From the NCBI RefSeq assembly GCF_019024325.1, contig NZ_JAFNJS010000001.1:186001-250000 (forward strand): a stretch of DNA of 64,000 nt, in the 5' to 3' direction. The notes under the pieces are model-generated. The model was not told where the DNA came from and did not search any database. It saw nothing but the letters and a program-made list of their open reading frames with translations. Origin of the DNA: Falsiroseomonas tokyonensis (GTDB lineage: Bacteria; Pseudomonadota; Alphaproteobacteria; Acetobacterales; Acetobacteraceae). Numbering within the stretch: the first letter of the stretch is position 1; the number at the start of each line of letters is the position of its first letter. Shown here piece after piece: positions 1 to 8,344 of the stretch. The translations under genes and the position numbers were made by a program.

Positions 1-167
1 GGCTGGAATTCCTGCTGGCCGCCATGCAGGGCGACCCCGGCGTGCGCCTGCCCGGCAGCCGCCGCGCCGGCCTCGCGGCCCATGCGGCGGCCGATGGGCT
101 GGAGGTGCCGGAGGCCCTGCTCGCCCAGCTGCAGGCCCTGGCCGCCAAAAGCGCGAAGGTGGCATAG
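1..167 (+). CDS. Ldh-family (malate/L-lactate dehydrogenase type) oxidoreductase, C-terminal fragment
   Basis: The reading frame is already open at base 3 and ends at TAG 165-167, so only the last 54 residues are visible. The piece reads LPGSRRAG, then an Ala-rich helix, then GLEVPEALLAQLQALA. This matches the C-terminal tail of the Ldh_2 (type 2 malate/L-lactate dehydrogenase) family, where a PGxRR loop precedes a helix ending in a Leu-rich segment. The NAD-binding and catalytic parts lie outside the window, so substrate cannot be judged. The next gene starts 40 bases downstream on the same strand and could be cotranscribed. Confidence 0.55.
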   Translation, partial: LEFLLAAMQGDPGVRLPGSRRAGLAAHAAADGLEVPEALLAQLQALAAKSAKVA

Positions 168-207
168 TTTCCGGCCCCCGGCGCAACACGCAGCAGGACC
201 CCACCCC

Positions 208-1338
208 ATGCCGATGCCGCAGCTCAACCCCGGGGAGCCCATCCCGCCCTTCCACGCCCGCGCCGCCGGCAATCCGCGCTTCGCCTTCGACACCACGGCG
301 GGCCGCTGGCTGATGGTGCTGATCCCGGGCCCACTCGGCGCGCCGGGCCAGCTGGAGCGGCTGGCCGGCATGGTCGCCCCCCATGCCGCGGTGCTGCGCG
401 TGGAACACGCCTATCTGCTGGTGATCGGCACCGACCCGGCCGATGAACAGGCCGGGCGGATCACGGACGGCCATGGCCGCCGGGTGCTGTGGGACGATAC
501 CGGCGCCGCACGCCAGGCCTTCCGCGCCACGGAGGCCGACGGCAGCCTGCGCCCCGGCTGGGTGCTGCTGGACCCGATGCTGCGCGTCTTCGCCGTCTGG
601 CCGCTGGAGGCCGGCGCCGAGGCGATGGCGACACTCGCCGCCTTGCCGCCGCCCGGCGAGCATGCCGGCGTGCCGCTGGCAGCCCCCGTGCTGATCCTGC
701 CGCGGGTCTTCGAACCGGCCTTCTGCCGCCGCCTGATCGCGGAATACGAGGCCGTCGGCGGCGGCGAGAGCGGCTTCATGCGCGAGGAGGGCGGCCGCAC
801 CGTCGGCGTGATGGACCCCAGCCACAAGCGCCGGAAGGACGTCTTCCTGCAGGACGAGGCGCTGAAGGCGCAGATCCGCGCCCGGCTGAACGCGCGCCTG
901 GTGCCGGAAATCCGTCGCGCCTTCCAGTACAACGTCACCCGCCTGGAACGCTACGTCGTCGCCTGCTACGATTCCGCCGACAAGGGCTTCTTCCGGGCGC
1001 ATCGCGACAACACCACCAAGGCCACCGCCCACCGCCGCTTTGCCGTGACCATGAACCTCAATACCGGCGAATACGAAGGCGGGGAGCTGAACTTCCCCGA
1101 ATTCGGCCCGCAGACCTACAAGGCGCCGGCGGGCGGGGCTGTGGTGTTTTCCTGCTCGCTGCTGCATGAGGCGCGTCCGGTCACGCGCGGACGGCGATAC
1201 GCCTTCCTGCCGTTCCTGTACGATGACGCAGCCGCGGAAATCCGCGAGGAGGGTGCAAAATTCCTGGGCCAGAACGACGCGGTCCCCCAGATGGGCCGCA
1301 GCAGGCCGGAGACGGCCGAAGCGACCGCGACCGCCTGA
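208..1338 (+). CDS. 2-oxoglutarate/Fe(II)-dependent oxygenase with N-terminal thioredoxin-like domain
   Basis: This 376-residue protein has two parts. Residues about 8-150 resemble a peroxiredoxin/AhpC-type fold but contain no cysteine where the peroxidatic one should be. The C-terminal 200 residues are a prolyl-4-hydroxylase-type double-stranded beta-helix. The iron ligands are visible as H265-R-D267 in FFRAHRDNTTKAT and the distal His near residue 320 in LLHEARPVTRGRR, whose following Arg would bind 2-oxoglutarate. The start at 208 (MPMPQLNPGEPIPPF) is preferred over an in-frame ATG at 82, which would overlap the preceding gene. Family knowledge predicts hydroxylation of a protein or small molecule; the substrate is unknown. 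Confidence 0.8.
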   Translation: MPMPQLNPGEPIPPFHARAAGNPRFAFDTTAGRWLMVLIPGPLGAPGQLERLAGMVAPHAAVLRVEHAYLLVIGTDPADEQAGRITDGHGRRVLWDDTGAARQAFRATEADGSLRPGWVLLDPMLRVFAVWPLEAGAEAMATLAALPPPGEHAGVPLAAPVLILPRVFEPAFCRRLIAEYEAVGGGESGFMREEGGRTVGVMDPSHKRRKDVFLQDEALKAQIRARLNARLVPEIRRAFQYNVTRLERYVVACYDSADKGFFRAHRDNTTKATAHRRFAVTMNLNTGEYEGGELNFPEFGPQTYKAPAGGAVVFSCSLLHEARPVTRGRRYAFLPFLYDDAAAEIREEGAKFLGQNDAVPQMGRSRPETAEATATA

Positions 1339-1442
1339 GCCCGCCCGAGGGCGGCGATTTCCGCGCGCGCCCCTTCAGCCGGGGACGCGCGCCCGAACGC
1401 CCCCCGGAACGCCCCGAACTGGCCAATACCCCCCGCCCGCCC

Positions 1443-2204
1443 GTGGAACCCGGCCAGGCGCCGGTGCGCGGCTGGCGCGACTCCGACCTCGACCGGCTCT
1501 GCGGCCCCGCCGCCGCCGCCGCCGCCTTCGCCACAAGGCCGGACGCCGTCCTCCGCCTGTTCTACCTGGAGACCCGCCGCCGCGAGGTCGGCCCCCTCTG
1601 CGCCCAGATGGCGCGCAACCGCCGGCCCTACCGGGAAGTCACCCCCGACGAGCTGATGCGCATCGCCGGCACCGAACACCACGGCGGCGTCGTCGCCATC
1701 GCCGTGCCACGCACCATCCCGGAACTCGGCACCGGCCCCTTCCCGCCGGCACTCCTCGCCGCCCCCGTCCTGCCGCTGCTCGACGGCATCGGCAACCCAC
1801 ACAACCTGGGCGCCATCGCCCGCTCCGCCGCCTTCTTCGGCTGCACCGGACTGCTGCTGTCCAACGACCCACGCCAGGCCGGCCTCTCCGACGCCGCCTA
1901 CCGGATCGCCGAAGGCGGCCTGGAACACCTCGAAATCCTCCGCCTGCCCAACCCGGCCGTGGGCCTGCGCGCCCTGGCCCCCCGCTTCACCACCGTCGCC
2001 GCCGTCGCCGCCGGGGGCGTACCCCCCGAAGCCCTGCCCCGCGGCAAACCCTTCCTCCTCGCCCTCGGCAACGAGGAAATCGGCCTGCCCGGCCTGACCG
2101 CCGCCGCCTGCACCCACCGCGTCACCCTGCCCGGCAGCGGCCGCGTCGAAAGCCTGAACGTCTCGGTCGCCGCGGCGGTCCTCATGCATGCGATGTCGGG
2201 CTGA
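1443..2204 (+). CDS. TrmH/SpoU-family RNA 2'-O-methyltransferase
   Basis: This 253-residue protein shows all three SPOUT signature motifs: motif 1 DGIGNPHNLGAIARSAAFFG (about 120-140), motif 2 ALGNEEIGL (about 207-215) and motif 3 LPGSGRVESLNVSVAAAVL near the C-terminus, which forms the AdoMet-binding trefoil knot. The N-terminal part resembles the SpoU substrate-binding domain. It should 2'-O-methylate a ribose in tRNA or rRNA; the target cannot be deduced. The first in-frame start is GTG 1443, 105 bases after the oxygenase. The frame is open for about 90 codons further upstream without a standard start, so a non-canonical start is possible. Coding-strand codons end overwhelmingly in C (CCC, GCC, CTC), unlike the G-ending next gene. 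Confidence 0.88.
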   Translation: MEPGQAPVRGWRDSDLDRLCGPAAAAAAFATRPDAVLRLFYLETRRREVGPLCAQMARNRRPYREVTPDELMRIAGTEHHGGVVAIAVPRTIPELGTGPFPPALLAAPVLPLLDGIGNPHNLGAIARSAAFFGCTGLLLSNDPRQAGLSDAAYRIAEGGLEHLEILRLPNPAVGLRALAPRFTTVAAVAAGGVPPEALPRGKPFLLALGNEEIGLPGLTAAACTHRVTLPGSGRVESLNVSVAAAVLMHAMSG

Positions 2205-2228
2205 GGCAGGGCGCGCGAGTGATGCGAG

Positions 2229-2433
2229 AGGGGCTTTGCCCCCCTCGCGCTCCCCCCACGAAGGGTCAGTGGACCCTTCGAACCCCGGTATGGAGGGGTG
2301 GGAGAGAGGAGGGGCACGGCGCGCGCGCCGGTCCCTGCGGACCCGCCTCGCCCCTCCTCTCTCCCACCCCTTGATGGGATTCCAAAGGGACCACTGTCCC
2401 TTTGGTGGGGGGCGCCGGGGGGCAACGCCCCCT
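2229..2433. repeat. Long imperfect inverted repeat, about 85-bp arms
   Basis: The gap between the methyltransferase and the amine oxidase is almost wholly one large palindrome. The left arm 2229-2315 and right arm 2350-2433 are imperfect reverse complements around a 34-base centre. The innermost 22 bases (2294-2315 and 2350-2371) pair perfectly. Each arm also holds its own small hairpin: CGAAGGG...CCCTTCG near 2260-2281 and CCAAAGGGA...TCCCTTTGG near 2382-2405. It could be a REP/BIME-type or MITE-like element that forms a strong hairpin in RNA. No terminal direct repeats were identified. Confidence 0.8.
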
Positions 2434-2489
2434 GGCAACAACCCGCACGCCCTACCCCATCCCCGACCCCGCACCGCATGAGGCCCCCC

Positions 2490-3740
2490 ATGGCAGACCC
2501 GGATGTTCTGGTTATCGGCGCGGGCGCTGCTGGCATTGCGGCGGCGCGGGCGGTGCGGGCGGCGGGGCGGTCGGTGCTGGTGGTGGAGGCGCGGGCGCGG
2601 GTGGGGGGGCGGGTGGTCACGGATGGGCGGCTGGGGGTGCCGTTCGATCTGGGGGCGGCCTGGCTGCACAATGCGGAGGGCAATCCGCTGGTGCCTTTGG
2701 CGGGGGCGCTGGGGTTTCGGCTGGTGGATTCGGATGCCTTGCGGCGGGAGCAGACGCGGGTGGGGGGGCGGCTGGCCACGGCGGAGGAGGAGGCGGCCTA
2801 TGGGGCGGCCTGGGATGGGTTTGCGGAGGCGGTGCGGGCGCGGGTGGCGGCGGGGGGGCCGGATGTCAGCGTGGCGGCGGCGGTGCCGCGGGGCGGGGAT
2901 TGGGATGCGACGGTGGCGGCCTGGCAGGGCGATATCATCGCCGCGGCGCCGCTGGAGCGGTTGAGCCTGCAGGATTTCGCGGCGACGGCGCTGGATGGCC
3001 GGAACATGTTGCCGGAGGCCGGGTTCGGCACGCTGCTGGCGGCCTTGGCGGAGGGTTTGCCGATCCGGCTGGGCGCGGGGGTGCGGCGGCTGCGCTGGGG
3101 TGGGGCGTGGGCGGAGGCGGAGGGGGATTTCGGCACGATCCGGGCGCGGGCGGTGGTGGTGACGCTGCCGACGGATGTGCTGGTGGCTGGGGCGGTGCGC
3201 TTCGATCCGCCCTTGCCGGCGGAGGTGGTTCAGGCCGCGCAGGACCTGCCGCTGGGGCAGGTGGTGAAGGTGGGGTTTCGGGGTGTGGCGGGGCTGGGCC
3301 TGCCGGAGTTCAGCTCGGTGGATCGCCAGGTGGCGCCGGGCGAGGCTCTGGTCGCCATGTCGGCGCGGCCTTTCGGGCGGGACCTGCTGGCCTGCCATGT
3401 GGGGGGCGATGCCGCGGCGGCGCTGGAGGCGGCGGGCGATGCGGCGGCCGAGGATTTCATGCGGGCGGAGGTGGCCTTGCGCTTCGGGGCGCAGGCGGCG
3501 CGTGGCTTGCGGGCCGGGCCGGTGGTGACGAACTGGATGCGCGACCCTTTCGCGCGCGGCGTCTATAGCACCGCCAGGGTCGGCCGGGCGGCGGCGCGGG
3601 GGGTGCTGGCGGCGCCGCTGGCGGGCGGGCGGCTGTGCCTGGCGGGGGAGGCCTGCCATGCGCGGCTGGCCGGCACCGTGGGCGGGGCCTGGGAATCCGG
3701 CGAGGTTGCAGTCGGAAACGTGCTTGCTGCGTTGCAGTGA
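2490..3740 (+). CDS. Flavin monoamine oxidase family protein (FAD-dependent)
   Basis: This 416-residue protein opens with a Rossmann dinucleotide-binding motif VLVIGAGAAGIAAARA, then VVEARARVGGRVVTD, the Arg-Gly-Gly FAD pyrophosphate signature of the monoamine oxidase/phytoene desaturase group. The C-terminal LCLAGEACH...GTVGGAWESG is the second FAD-contacting segment typical of amine oxidases. It should oxidise an amine, producing an imine and H2O2 or a reduced carrier; the substrate is unknown. ATG 2490 (MADPDVLVIG) places the Rossmann motif at the N-terminus; ATG 2478 is a near alternative. The coding strand is extremely G-rich, with many GGG, GTG and GCG codons, in contrast to the C-rich gene before it. 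Confidence 0.82.
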   Translation: MADPDVLVIGAGAAGIAAARAVRAAGRSVLVVEARARVGGRVVTDGRLGVPFDLGAAWLHNAEGNPLVPLAGALGFRLVDSDALRREQTRVGGRLATAEEEAAYGAAWDGFAEAVRARVAAGGPDVSVAAAVPRGGDWDATVAAWQGDIIAAAPLERLSLQDFAATALDGRNMLPEAGFGTLLAALAEGLPIRLGAGVRRLRWGGAWAEAEGDFGTIRARAVVVTLPTDVLVAGAVRFDPPLPAEVVQAAQDLPLGQVVKVGFRGVAGLGLPEFSSVDRQVAPGEALVAMSARPFGRDLLACHVGGDAAAALEAAGDAAAEDFMRAEVALRFGAQAARGLRAGPVVTNWMRDPFARGVYSTARVGRAAARGVLAAPLAGGRLCLAGEACHARLAGTVGGAWESGEVAVGNVLAALQ

Positions 3741-3771
3741 CGCAGTATGCGGCGACCTCTGCCATAATGGC

Positions 3772-4917
3772 ATGGCCATATGGCTTTGGGATGACGGCGA
3801 GGAGGCGGGGCCGCTGGCGGAGAGTCTTGCGATGCGGGAGGAGGATGGGGCGCGTCGCATGGCCCTGTCCGGGCGCATCGATACCCAGGCGGCGGCGGCG
3901 CTGTGGGCGCGGCTGATGGCCGAGGCCCGCAAGCCCGGCGCCCCGCTGCTGATCGACCTGGCGGGGGTGGAGGCGGTGGATACCACCGGGGCCACCCTGC
4001 TGCTGACCGCGCAATCCGCCGCCCAGGGCAGCCGGATCGAGGGCGCGTCGCCCGGCGTGGTGGCGGTGCTGGACCGGGTGCGGGATGCGCTGGCGGCGCC
4101 GCGCCCGGCGGTGGTGGCCCGCCGTTTCGCACCGCTATCCGGTCTCGGGCGGCGGGTGGTCGGCGCGCTGAATGGCGGCGTGGAGGCGCTAGCCTTCCTG
4201 GGCGAGACGCTGGTGGTGGCGCTCGGCACGCTGATCCGGCCCGGGCGGCTGCGCGTGCGGGAATTGCTGCGCCACCTGGATGAGGCCGGCACGCGCGCCT
4301 TCGGCCTGGCCGCGCTGCTGGGGGCGCTGCTGGGGGTGATCCTGGCCTTCCAGTCGGCGATTCCGCTGCGGCAGTTCGGCGCCGAGATCTTCGTGCCCAG
4401 CCTGGTCGGCATTTCCCTGTTGCGGGAGCTGGGGCCGCTGATGGCCGGCGTGGTGCTGGCCGGGCGCACGGGGTCCGCCTATGCGGCGGAGCTCGGCACC
4501 ATGACGGTGAATGAGGAAGTGGCGGCCTTGCGCATCATGGGCATCGACCCGATGGCGCTGCTGGTGCTGCCGCGGGTGCTGGCCGGGGTGCTGGTGATGC
4601 CGGTGCTGTCGCTGCTGCTGACCCTGGCGGGGCTGGCGGGCATGGCGCTGATCATGCAGCTGCTCGGTTTCCAGCTGAACACGGTGGCGCAGCAGCTGGT
4701 CAATTTCGTCAGCCTGAAGGACCTGCTGGGCGGTCTGTTCAAGGCCTCCGTCTTCGGGCTGGCGATCGCCATCATCGGCTGCCGCGCCGGGATGGGCGCG
4801 GGCCGCGGGCCGCGCGCGGTGGGCGATGCGGCGACCTCGGCCGTGGTGGGCGGCATCGTCGCCATCGTGGTGCTGGACGGCATCTTTGCCGTGCTGTTCG
4901 AAAGGCTGGGGCTGTGA
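3772..4917 (+). CDS. mlaE: MlaE-family lipid ABC transporter permease with fused N-terminal STAS domain
   Basis: This 381-residue inner membrane protein starts with a STAS domain of about 100 residues (LLIDLAGVEAVDTTGATLLL), the part supplied by separate MlaB in Escherichia coli. It is followed by an MlaE permease with about five or six hydrophobic segments and the family signatures SLLRELGPLMAGVVLAGRTG and ELGTMTVNEEVAALRIMGID. ATG 3772 lies just after the amine oxidase; longer in-frame starts would overlap that gene. It opens a four-gene operon whose members overlap by 1-4 bases. Together these genes should move phospholipid between inner and outer membrane. No MlaC-type periplasmic shuttle lies nearby. 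Confidence 0.9.
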   Translation: MAIWLWDDGEEAGPLAESLAMREEDGARRMALSGRIDTQAAAALWARLMAEARKPGAPLLIDLAGVEAVDTTGATLLLTAQSAAQGSRIEGASPGVVAVLDRVRDALAAPRPAVVARRFAPLSGLGRRVVGALNGGVEALAFLGETLVVALGTLIRPGRLRVRELLRHLDEAGTRAFGLAALLGALLGVILAFQSAIPLRQFGAEIFVPSLVGISLLRELGPLMAGVVLAGRTGSAYAAELGTMTVNEEVAALRIMGIDPMALLVLPRVLAGVLVMPVLSLLLTLAGLAGMALIMQLLGFQLNTVAQQLVNFVSLKDLLGGLFKASVFGLAIAIIGCRAGMGAGRGPRAVGDAATSAVVGGIVAIVVLDGIFAVLFERLGL

Positions 4918-5699
4918 GCGAGGCTCTGGACGACAAGGCGCCGGGCCCTGATGCGCCGGCGGTGATCGAGGCGCGCGACCTGACCGCGCGCTTCGGCACC
5001 AACACGCTGTTTCGCAACGTGACCTTCGATGTGCGGCGGGGCGAGGTCTTCGTCATCCTCGGCGGGTCCGGCTGCGGCAAGTCCACGCTGCTGAAGCTGA
5101 TGATCGGCCTGGTGCCGCCGGCGGAGGGCAAGGTGGCGGTGCTGGGCACCGATGTCTGGTCCACCGAGGGGGCCTCCCGCCTCGATCTGTTGAAGCGGAT
5201 CGGCGTGATGTGGCAGCAGGGCGCGCTGTTCGGGTCGCAGACCCTGCTGGAGAATGTCGAGATGCCGCTGGCCGAGCACACCACCCTGCCGCCCGAGGCG
5301 CGGCGGGAGGTGGCGCGCGCCAAGCTCGGCCTGGTCGGGCTTTCGGCGGCGGCGGACCAGCTGCCGTCGGAGATTTCGGGCGGCATGCTGAAGCGGGCGG
5401 GGATCGCCCGCGCGCTGGCGCTGGATCCGCCCATCCTGTTCCTGGACGAGCCCTCGGCGGGGCTGGATCCGGTGACCTCGGCGGGGCTGGATGCGCTGAT
5501 CCGCGACCTGTCGCGTTCGCTGGGCACCACCTTCGTGGTGGTGACGCATGAGCTGGCCTCGATCCTGGCGATCGGCGACCGCTGCATCATGCTGGACAAG
5601 GGGGCCAAGGGAATGATTGCCGAAGGCGACCCGCGCGAGCTGCGCGACCACAGCACCCACCCCACGGTGCAGGCCTTCTTCCTGCGAAAGGCGGCGTGA
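4914..5699 (+). CDS. mlaF: MlaF-family ABC transporter ATP-binding protein
   Basis: This 261-residue ATPase drives the lipid transporter. It shows Walker A GGSGCGKST (about residues 49-57), a Q-loop followed by GALFGSQTLLENV, the LSGGQ-equivalent ISGGMLKRAGIARAL (an M in place of Q, usual for MlaF), Walker B ILFLDEPSAGLDPV and switch His in VVVTHEL. The GTG start at 4914 overlaps the mlaE stop by four bases (GTGA), so translation is probably coupled. The C-terminus HPTVQAFFLRKAA is typical of the family, whose tail contacts the partner subunit. Confidence 0.93.
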   Translation: MSEALDDKAPGPDAPAVIEARDLTARFGTNTLFRNVTFDVRRGEVFVILGGSGCGKSTLLKLMIGLVPPAEGKVAVLGTDVWSTEGASRLDLLKRIGVMWQQGALFGSQTLLENVEMPLAEHTTLPPEARREVARAKLGLVGLSAAADQLPSEISGGMLKRAGIARALALDPPILFLDEPSAGLDPVTSAGLDALIRDLSRSLGTTFVVVTHELASILAIGDRCIMLDKGAKGMIAEGDPRELRDHSTHPTVQAFFLRKAA

Positions 5700-6715
5700 T
5701 GGCGAGCGGTAGGGCGCTTTATGCGCGGGTCGGCGCGCTGGTGCTGGTGGGCATCGTGCTGGCGGTGGGCTTCGTGCTGTTCCTGGCCGGCGGGCGCGGC
5801 CTGCAGACCACGGAGGTCTTCGAAAGCTATTTCGAGGAGTCGGTGCAGGGCCTCGATGTCGGCGCGCCGGTGCGCTACCGCGGCGTCGCGATCGGCCGGG
5901 TGACGCAGATCGGCCTGGTGGCGGCGGAATATCCGCGGCGGGAGGGCACGGCCTATAGCGCCGGCTTCCAGCGCGTCTTCCTGCGCTTCGGCGTGGATCT
6001 GCGCCAGGTTGGGGAGGCGCCGGACCTGGCGGAGGCGGTGCGGATGGGCCTGCGGGCGCGGATCACCGCGCAGGGCATCACCGGCGTGAACTACCTGGAG
6101 CTGGATTTCGTCAGCCCGCAGCGCTTCCCGGTGACGCCGCCGCCCTGGCAGCCGCGCTTCCCGGTGATCCCGGGCGTGCCCTCGACCGTGGCGCAGGTGA
6201 CCAATGCGGCGGAGCTGCTGATCCAGCGCATCGCGGAAATCCCGCTGGACCAGATTTCCAACGACATCGCAGGCCTGCTGTCCAACCTGAACCGGCAGAC
6301 CGGCGATGGCGACCTGGCGCAGACGCTGCGGGAGGCCGCGGCCACCATGGCGCTGGTGCGCCAGGCGGTGGAAGGCGCCGACCTGGCCGGCGCGCTGGGC
6401 GAATTCCGCGCCGCAGCCGGGGAAGCGCGGGCGCTGCTGAACGGGCCTGAGCTGCGCAGCATCCTGACCAATGCCAATGGCGCCGCGGCGGAGCTGCGCC
6501 GCACCGCGCAGCGCCTGCCCGGCGCGGTGGAGGGGCTGGAGCGCACCCTGCGCTCGGCGCGGGAGACGACGGTGGATATCCAGGCCGAGCTGCTGCCCAT
6601 CCTGATCGACTTGCGGGCCACAACCGCCAACCTGCGCGCCACCGCCGAACAGCTGCGAAGCTCGCCGTCCCAGCTGCTGTTCGGCGCGCCGCCCACCCCG
6701 GATCGCCGCCGATGA
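5699..6715 (+). CDS. mlaD: MlaD-family MCE domain protein
   Basis: This 338-residue protein has one N-terminal transmembrane helix (VGALVLVGIVLAVGFVLFLA), then an MCE domain beginning GLDVGAPVRYRGVAIGRVTQ. MCE proteins form hexameric periplasmic rings that pass lipids. After the MCE domain comes a long helical, Ala/Leu-rich C-terminal extension (about residues 170-320), longer than in E. coli MlaD and closer to PqiB/YebT-like or alphaproteobacterial forms. ATG 5699 overlaps the mlaF TGA; GTG one codon upstream is also possible. Confidence 0.9.
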   Translation: MASGRALYARVGALVLVGIVLAVGFVLFLAGGRGLQTTEVFESYFEESVQGLDVGAPVRYRGVAIGRVTQIGLVAAEYPRREGTAYSAGFQRVFLRFGVDLRQVGEAPDLAEAVRMGLRARITAQGITGVNYLELDFVSPQRFPVTPPPWQPRFPVIPGVPSTVAQVTNAAELLIQRIAEIPLDQISNDIAGLLSNLNRQTGDGDLAQTLREAAATMALVRQAVEGADLAGALGEFRAAAGEARALLNGPELRSILTNANGAAAELRRTAQRLPGAVEGLERTLRSARETTVDIQAELLPILIDLRATTANLRATAEQLRSSPSQLLFGAPPTPDRRR

Positions 6716-7314
6716 ACCGACGCAGCCTGCTCGCCGCCCTGCCCCTGCTGGCCGGCGGCTGTTCCATCCTGCCGGACCGGCCGAATGTCCCGGTGCGGCG
6801 CTATGCGCTGGCCCCGATGCGGCCGGAGAACCAGGCGTCGCGGCCGCGGGCGCCGGTGCTGCAGGTGCGCCTGGTACGGGCGGTTCCCGGGCTGCAGGAT
6901 CTGGGCCTGCGGCGACTCAATGCGGACGGGTCCTATGAGATCCTGGTCTATGAGGAATGGCTGGCGCCGCCGGCCCTCCTCACCGATGCGGCGCTGCGCG
7001 CCTGGCTGCAGGCCTCCGGCCTGTTCTCCGCCGTGGTGCCGCAGGGCAGCCGGGCGGAGGCGGACCTGGTGCTGGAGATGCAGCTGACGCAGCTGGAGGC
7101 GGTGCCCGCCGCCGGCCGGGCGCGCGCCGCCCTGTCCGGCCTGCTGCTGCGGGAGGAGCGGCTGACCTCCCGCGTGGTGGAGACGCTGGAGGTCTCGGCG
7201 GAGGCGCCGCTGGCGCCGGATGCGGAGGCGCCGGCCATGGCGCGGTCCATGGCGCTGGCGCTGGGTCTGGCGTTGTCGCGGCTGGAGGCGGCCCTGGTGC
7301 CGCTGGCGCGCTAG
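6712..7314 (+). CDS. ABC-type transport auxiliary lipoprotein (PqiC-like)
   Basis: This 200-residue protein has a lipoprotein signal: a short charged start MNRRSLLAAL followed by lipobox LAGGC, with Cys at about residue 17. The body, with RYALAPMRPE, LQVRLVRAVPGLQDLG and YEEWLAPP, fits the ABC_trans_aux/PqiC (DUF330) family of outer-membrane lipoproteins. It overlaps mlaD by four bases (ATGA). Its place suggests that it anchors the MCE complex to the outer membrane in place of MlaA/MlaC. Confidence 0.82.
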   Translation: MNRRSLLAALPLLAGGCSILPDRPNVPVRRYALAPMRPENQASRPRAPVLQVRLVRAVPGLQDLGLRRLNADGSYEILVYEEWLAPPALLTDAALRAWLQASGLFSAVVPQGSRAEADLVLEMQLTQLEAVPAAGRARAALSGLLLREERLTSRVVETLEVSAEAPLAPDAEAPAMARSMALALGLALSRLEAALVPLAR

Positions 7315-7621
7315 GGATCACGCATTCGTGATTGCACCCCGGCTCCCTTGTGGTTTCCGGGAGTCGCCTCGCATTTCCTGTCGGTTCTCAGAAAAACGAC
7401 AGCCCAGCATCTCTCGTTAATCCTTTTCCCACCAGTGGCGCCTCATTCTCCGAAACCGGAGAGCGCTCCTGGATCGTCTCCACCGAGGAGAGGCTGCCGC
7501 GGCCGGGATGGCGTCGCGGCCTGGGCCGCTCGGTGAGATATCTCAGGCCATGCGAAGCAACTTAAGGTTGTCTTTCCGGCTGGAAGATCCGGCAATTCAA
7601 TCTTAACGTGCGAGGCACGAC
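7315..7621. other. Intergenic region of about 300 bases with small palindromes
   Basis: No convincing gene lies here. The stretch is less G+C-rich than its surroundings. It holds ATCACG-CATT-CGTGAT at 7317-7332 just after the lipoprotein stop, TCTCCG-AAAC-CGGAGA at 7447-7462, and a perfect 12-base palindrome TGAGATATCTCA at 7534-7545. The first could be a weak terminator without a T-run. The last lies about 75 bases before the next gene, where an operator would be expected. Function is not shown. Confidence 0.4.
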
Positions 7622-8299
7622 GTGGGCACACGGGGCGCAAGCGTGACAACGGAGTGGGATCAGGTCTGGGCCGACTACGACGCGCGCCAGCCGGCGCCGC
7701 CTCCCGTCGCGCGCAGTCTGCCGCCGCGCAGCCTGGCGCCGCGACCGGTCATCGCCGCCGCGCCCCGGGCCCCGGCCCGGCGCCGCGGCTGGGCCGCGCT
7801 GCTGCTGTTTCTGCCGCTCCTCGTCGCCGGCTGGTTCAGCGCGCCCTATGCCACCGCCTGGCAGGTGGTGCATGCGCTGGATGGCCGCGACGGCCAGGAG
7901 ATGAGCCGCCACCTGCATATGCCCGCCCTGCAGGCGGCGGTGCGCGAAAGCCTGGCGCGCGCGCCGGACGATGCCGCCCGCAGCCCGCAGGCGCGCGCCT
8001 TCCTCGGCGCCATGGCGGAGGAGATCGGCGCCGCCTGGGCGAATCCGGAGGCGCTGGCGGAGGTGGCCCGCGCCCGCGGCGTGCCGCCCGGCGCGGCGGT
8101 CGAGGCGCTGCGCCGCACCGTGCCGGTCGGCCTGACCCGCTTCGAGATGCCGCTGCGCGGCAGCGTCGCGCCGATCACCCTGCAGCTGGAACTGACCAGC
8201 GAGTCGCTGGCGCCGCGCTGGCAGGTGACCGGCGTGCGGCTGGAAGACCGGACCGGCCTCGGCGGCAGCCCGACGATCCGGCTGAGCCAACTGCGCTGA
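7622..8299 (+). CDS. DUF2939 domain-containing membrane-anchored protein
   Basis: This 225-residue protein has a Pro/Arg-rich cytoplasmic N-terminus (about 1-57), one transmembrane helix (GWAALLLFLPLLVAGWFSA, about 58-77) and a presumably periplasmic domain. The segment ATAWQVVHALDGRDGQEMSRHLHMPALQAAVRESL matches DUF2939, in which a helix-rich start is followed by a statement-like 'D...L..hvd.paLR.slk' pattern. Function of the family is unknown. GTG 7622 is preferred because GAGG stands seven bases before it; GTG 7643 is an alternative giving MTTEWDQVW. Confidence 0.65.
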   Translation: MGTRGASVTTEWDQVWADYDARQPAPPPVARSLPPRSLAPRPVIAAAPRAPARRRGWAALLLFLPLLVAGWFSAPYATAWQVVHALDGRDGQEMSRHLHMPALQAAVRESLARAPDDAARSPQARAFLGAMAEEIGAAWANPEALAEVARARGVPPGAAVEALRRTVPVGLTRFEMPLRGSVAPITLQLELTSESLAPRWQVTGVRLEDRTGLGGSPTIRLSQLR

Positions 8300-8344
8300 G
8301 CCGCGCCGCGCGCCGACGGACGCCCGTGGCCCGGACCGGCCGGC

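Noticed and set aside
2229-2433. Complete insertion sequence
   Set aside because: Inverted arms are present but there is no transposase frame and only 34 bases between them.
1116-4469. Minus-strand open frame of 1117 codons
   Set aside because: Crosses four well-supported plus-strand genes and the long inverted repeat; composition is Arg/Pro/Ala-rich and no motif is present.
7332-7565. Short plus-strand open frame in the 7.3-7.6 kb gap
   Set aside because: No ribosome site, no recognisable motif, and unusual composition for this genome; more likely regulatory or degenerate DNA.
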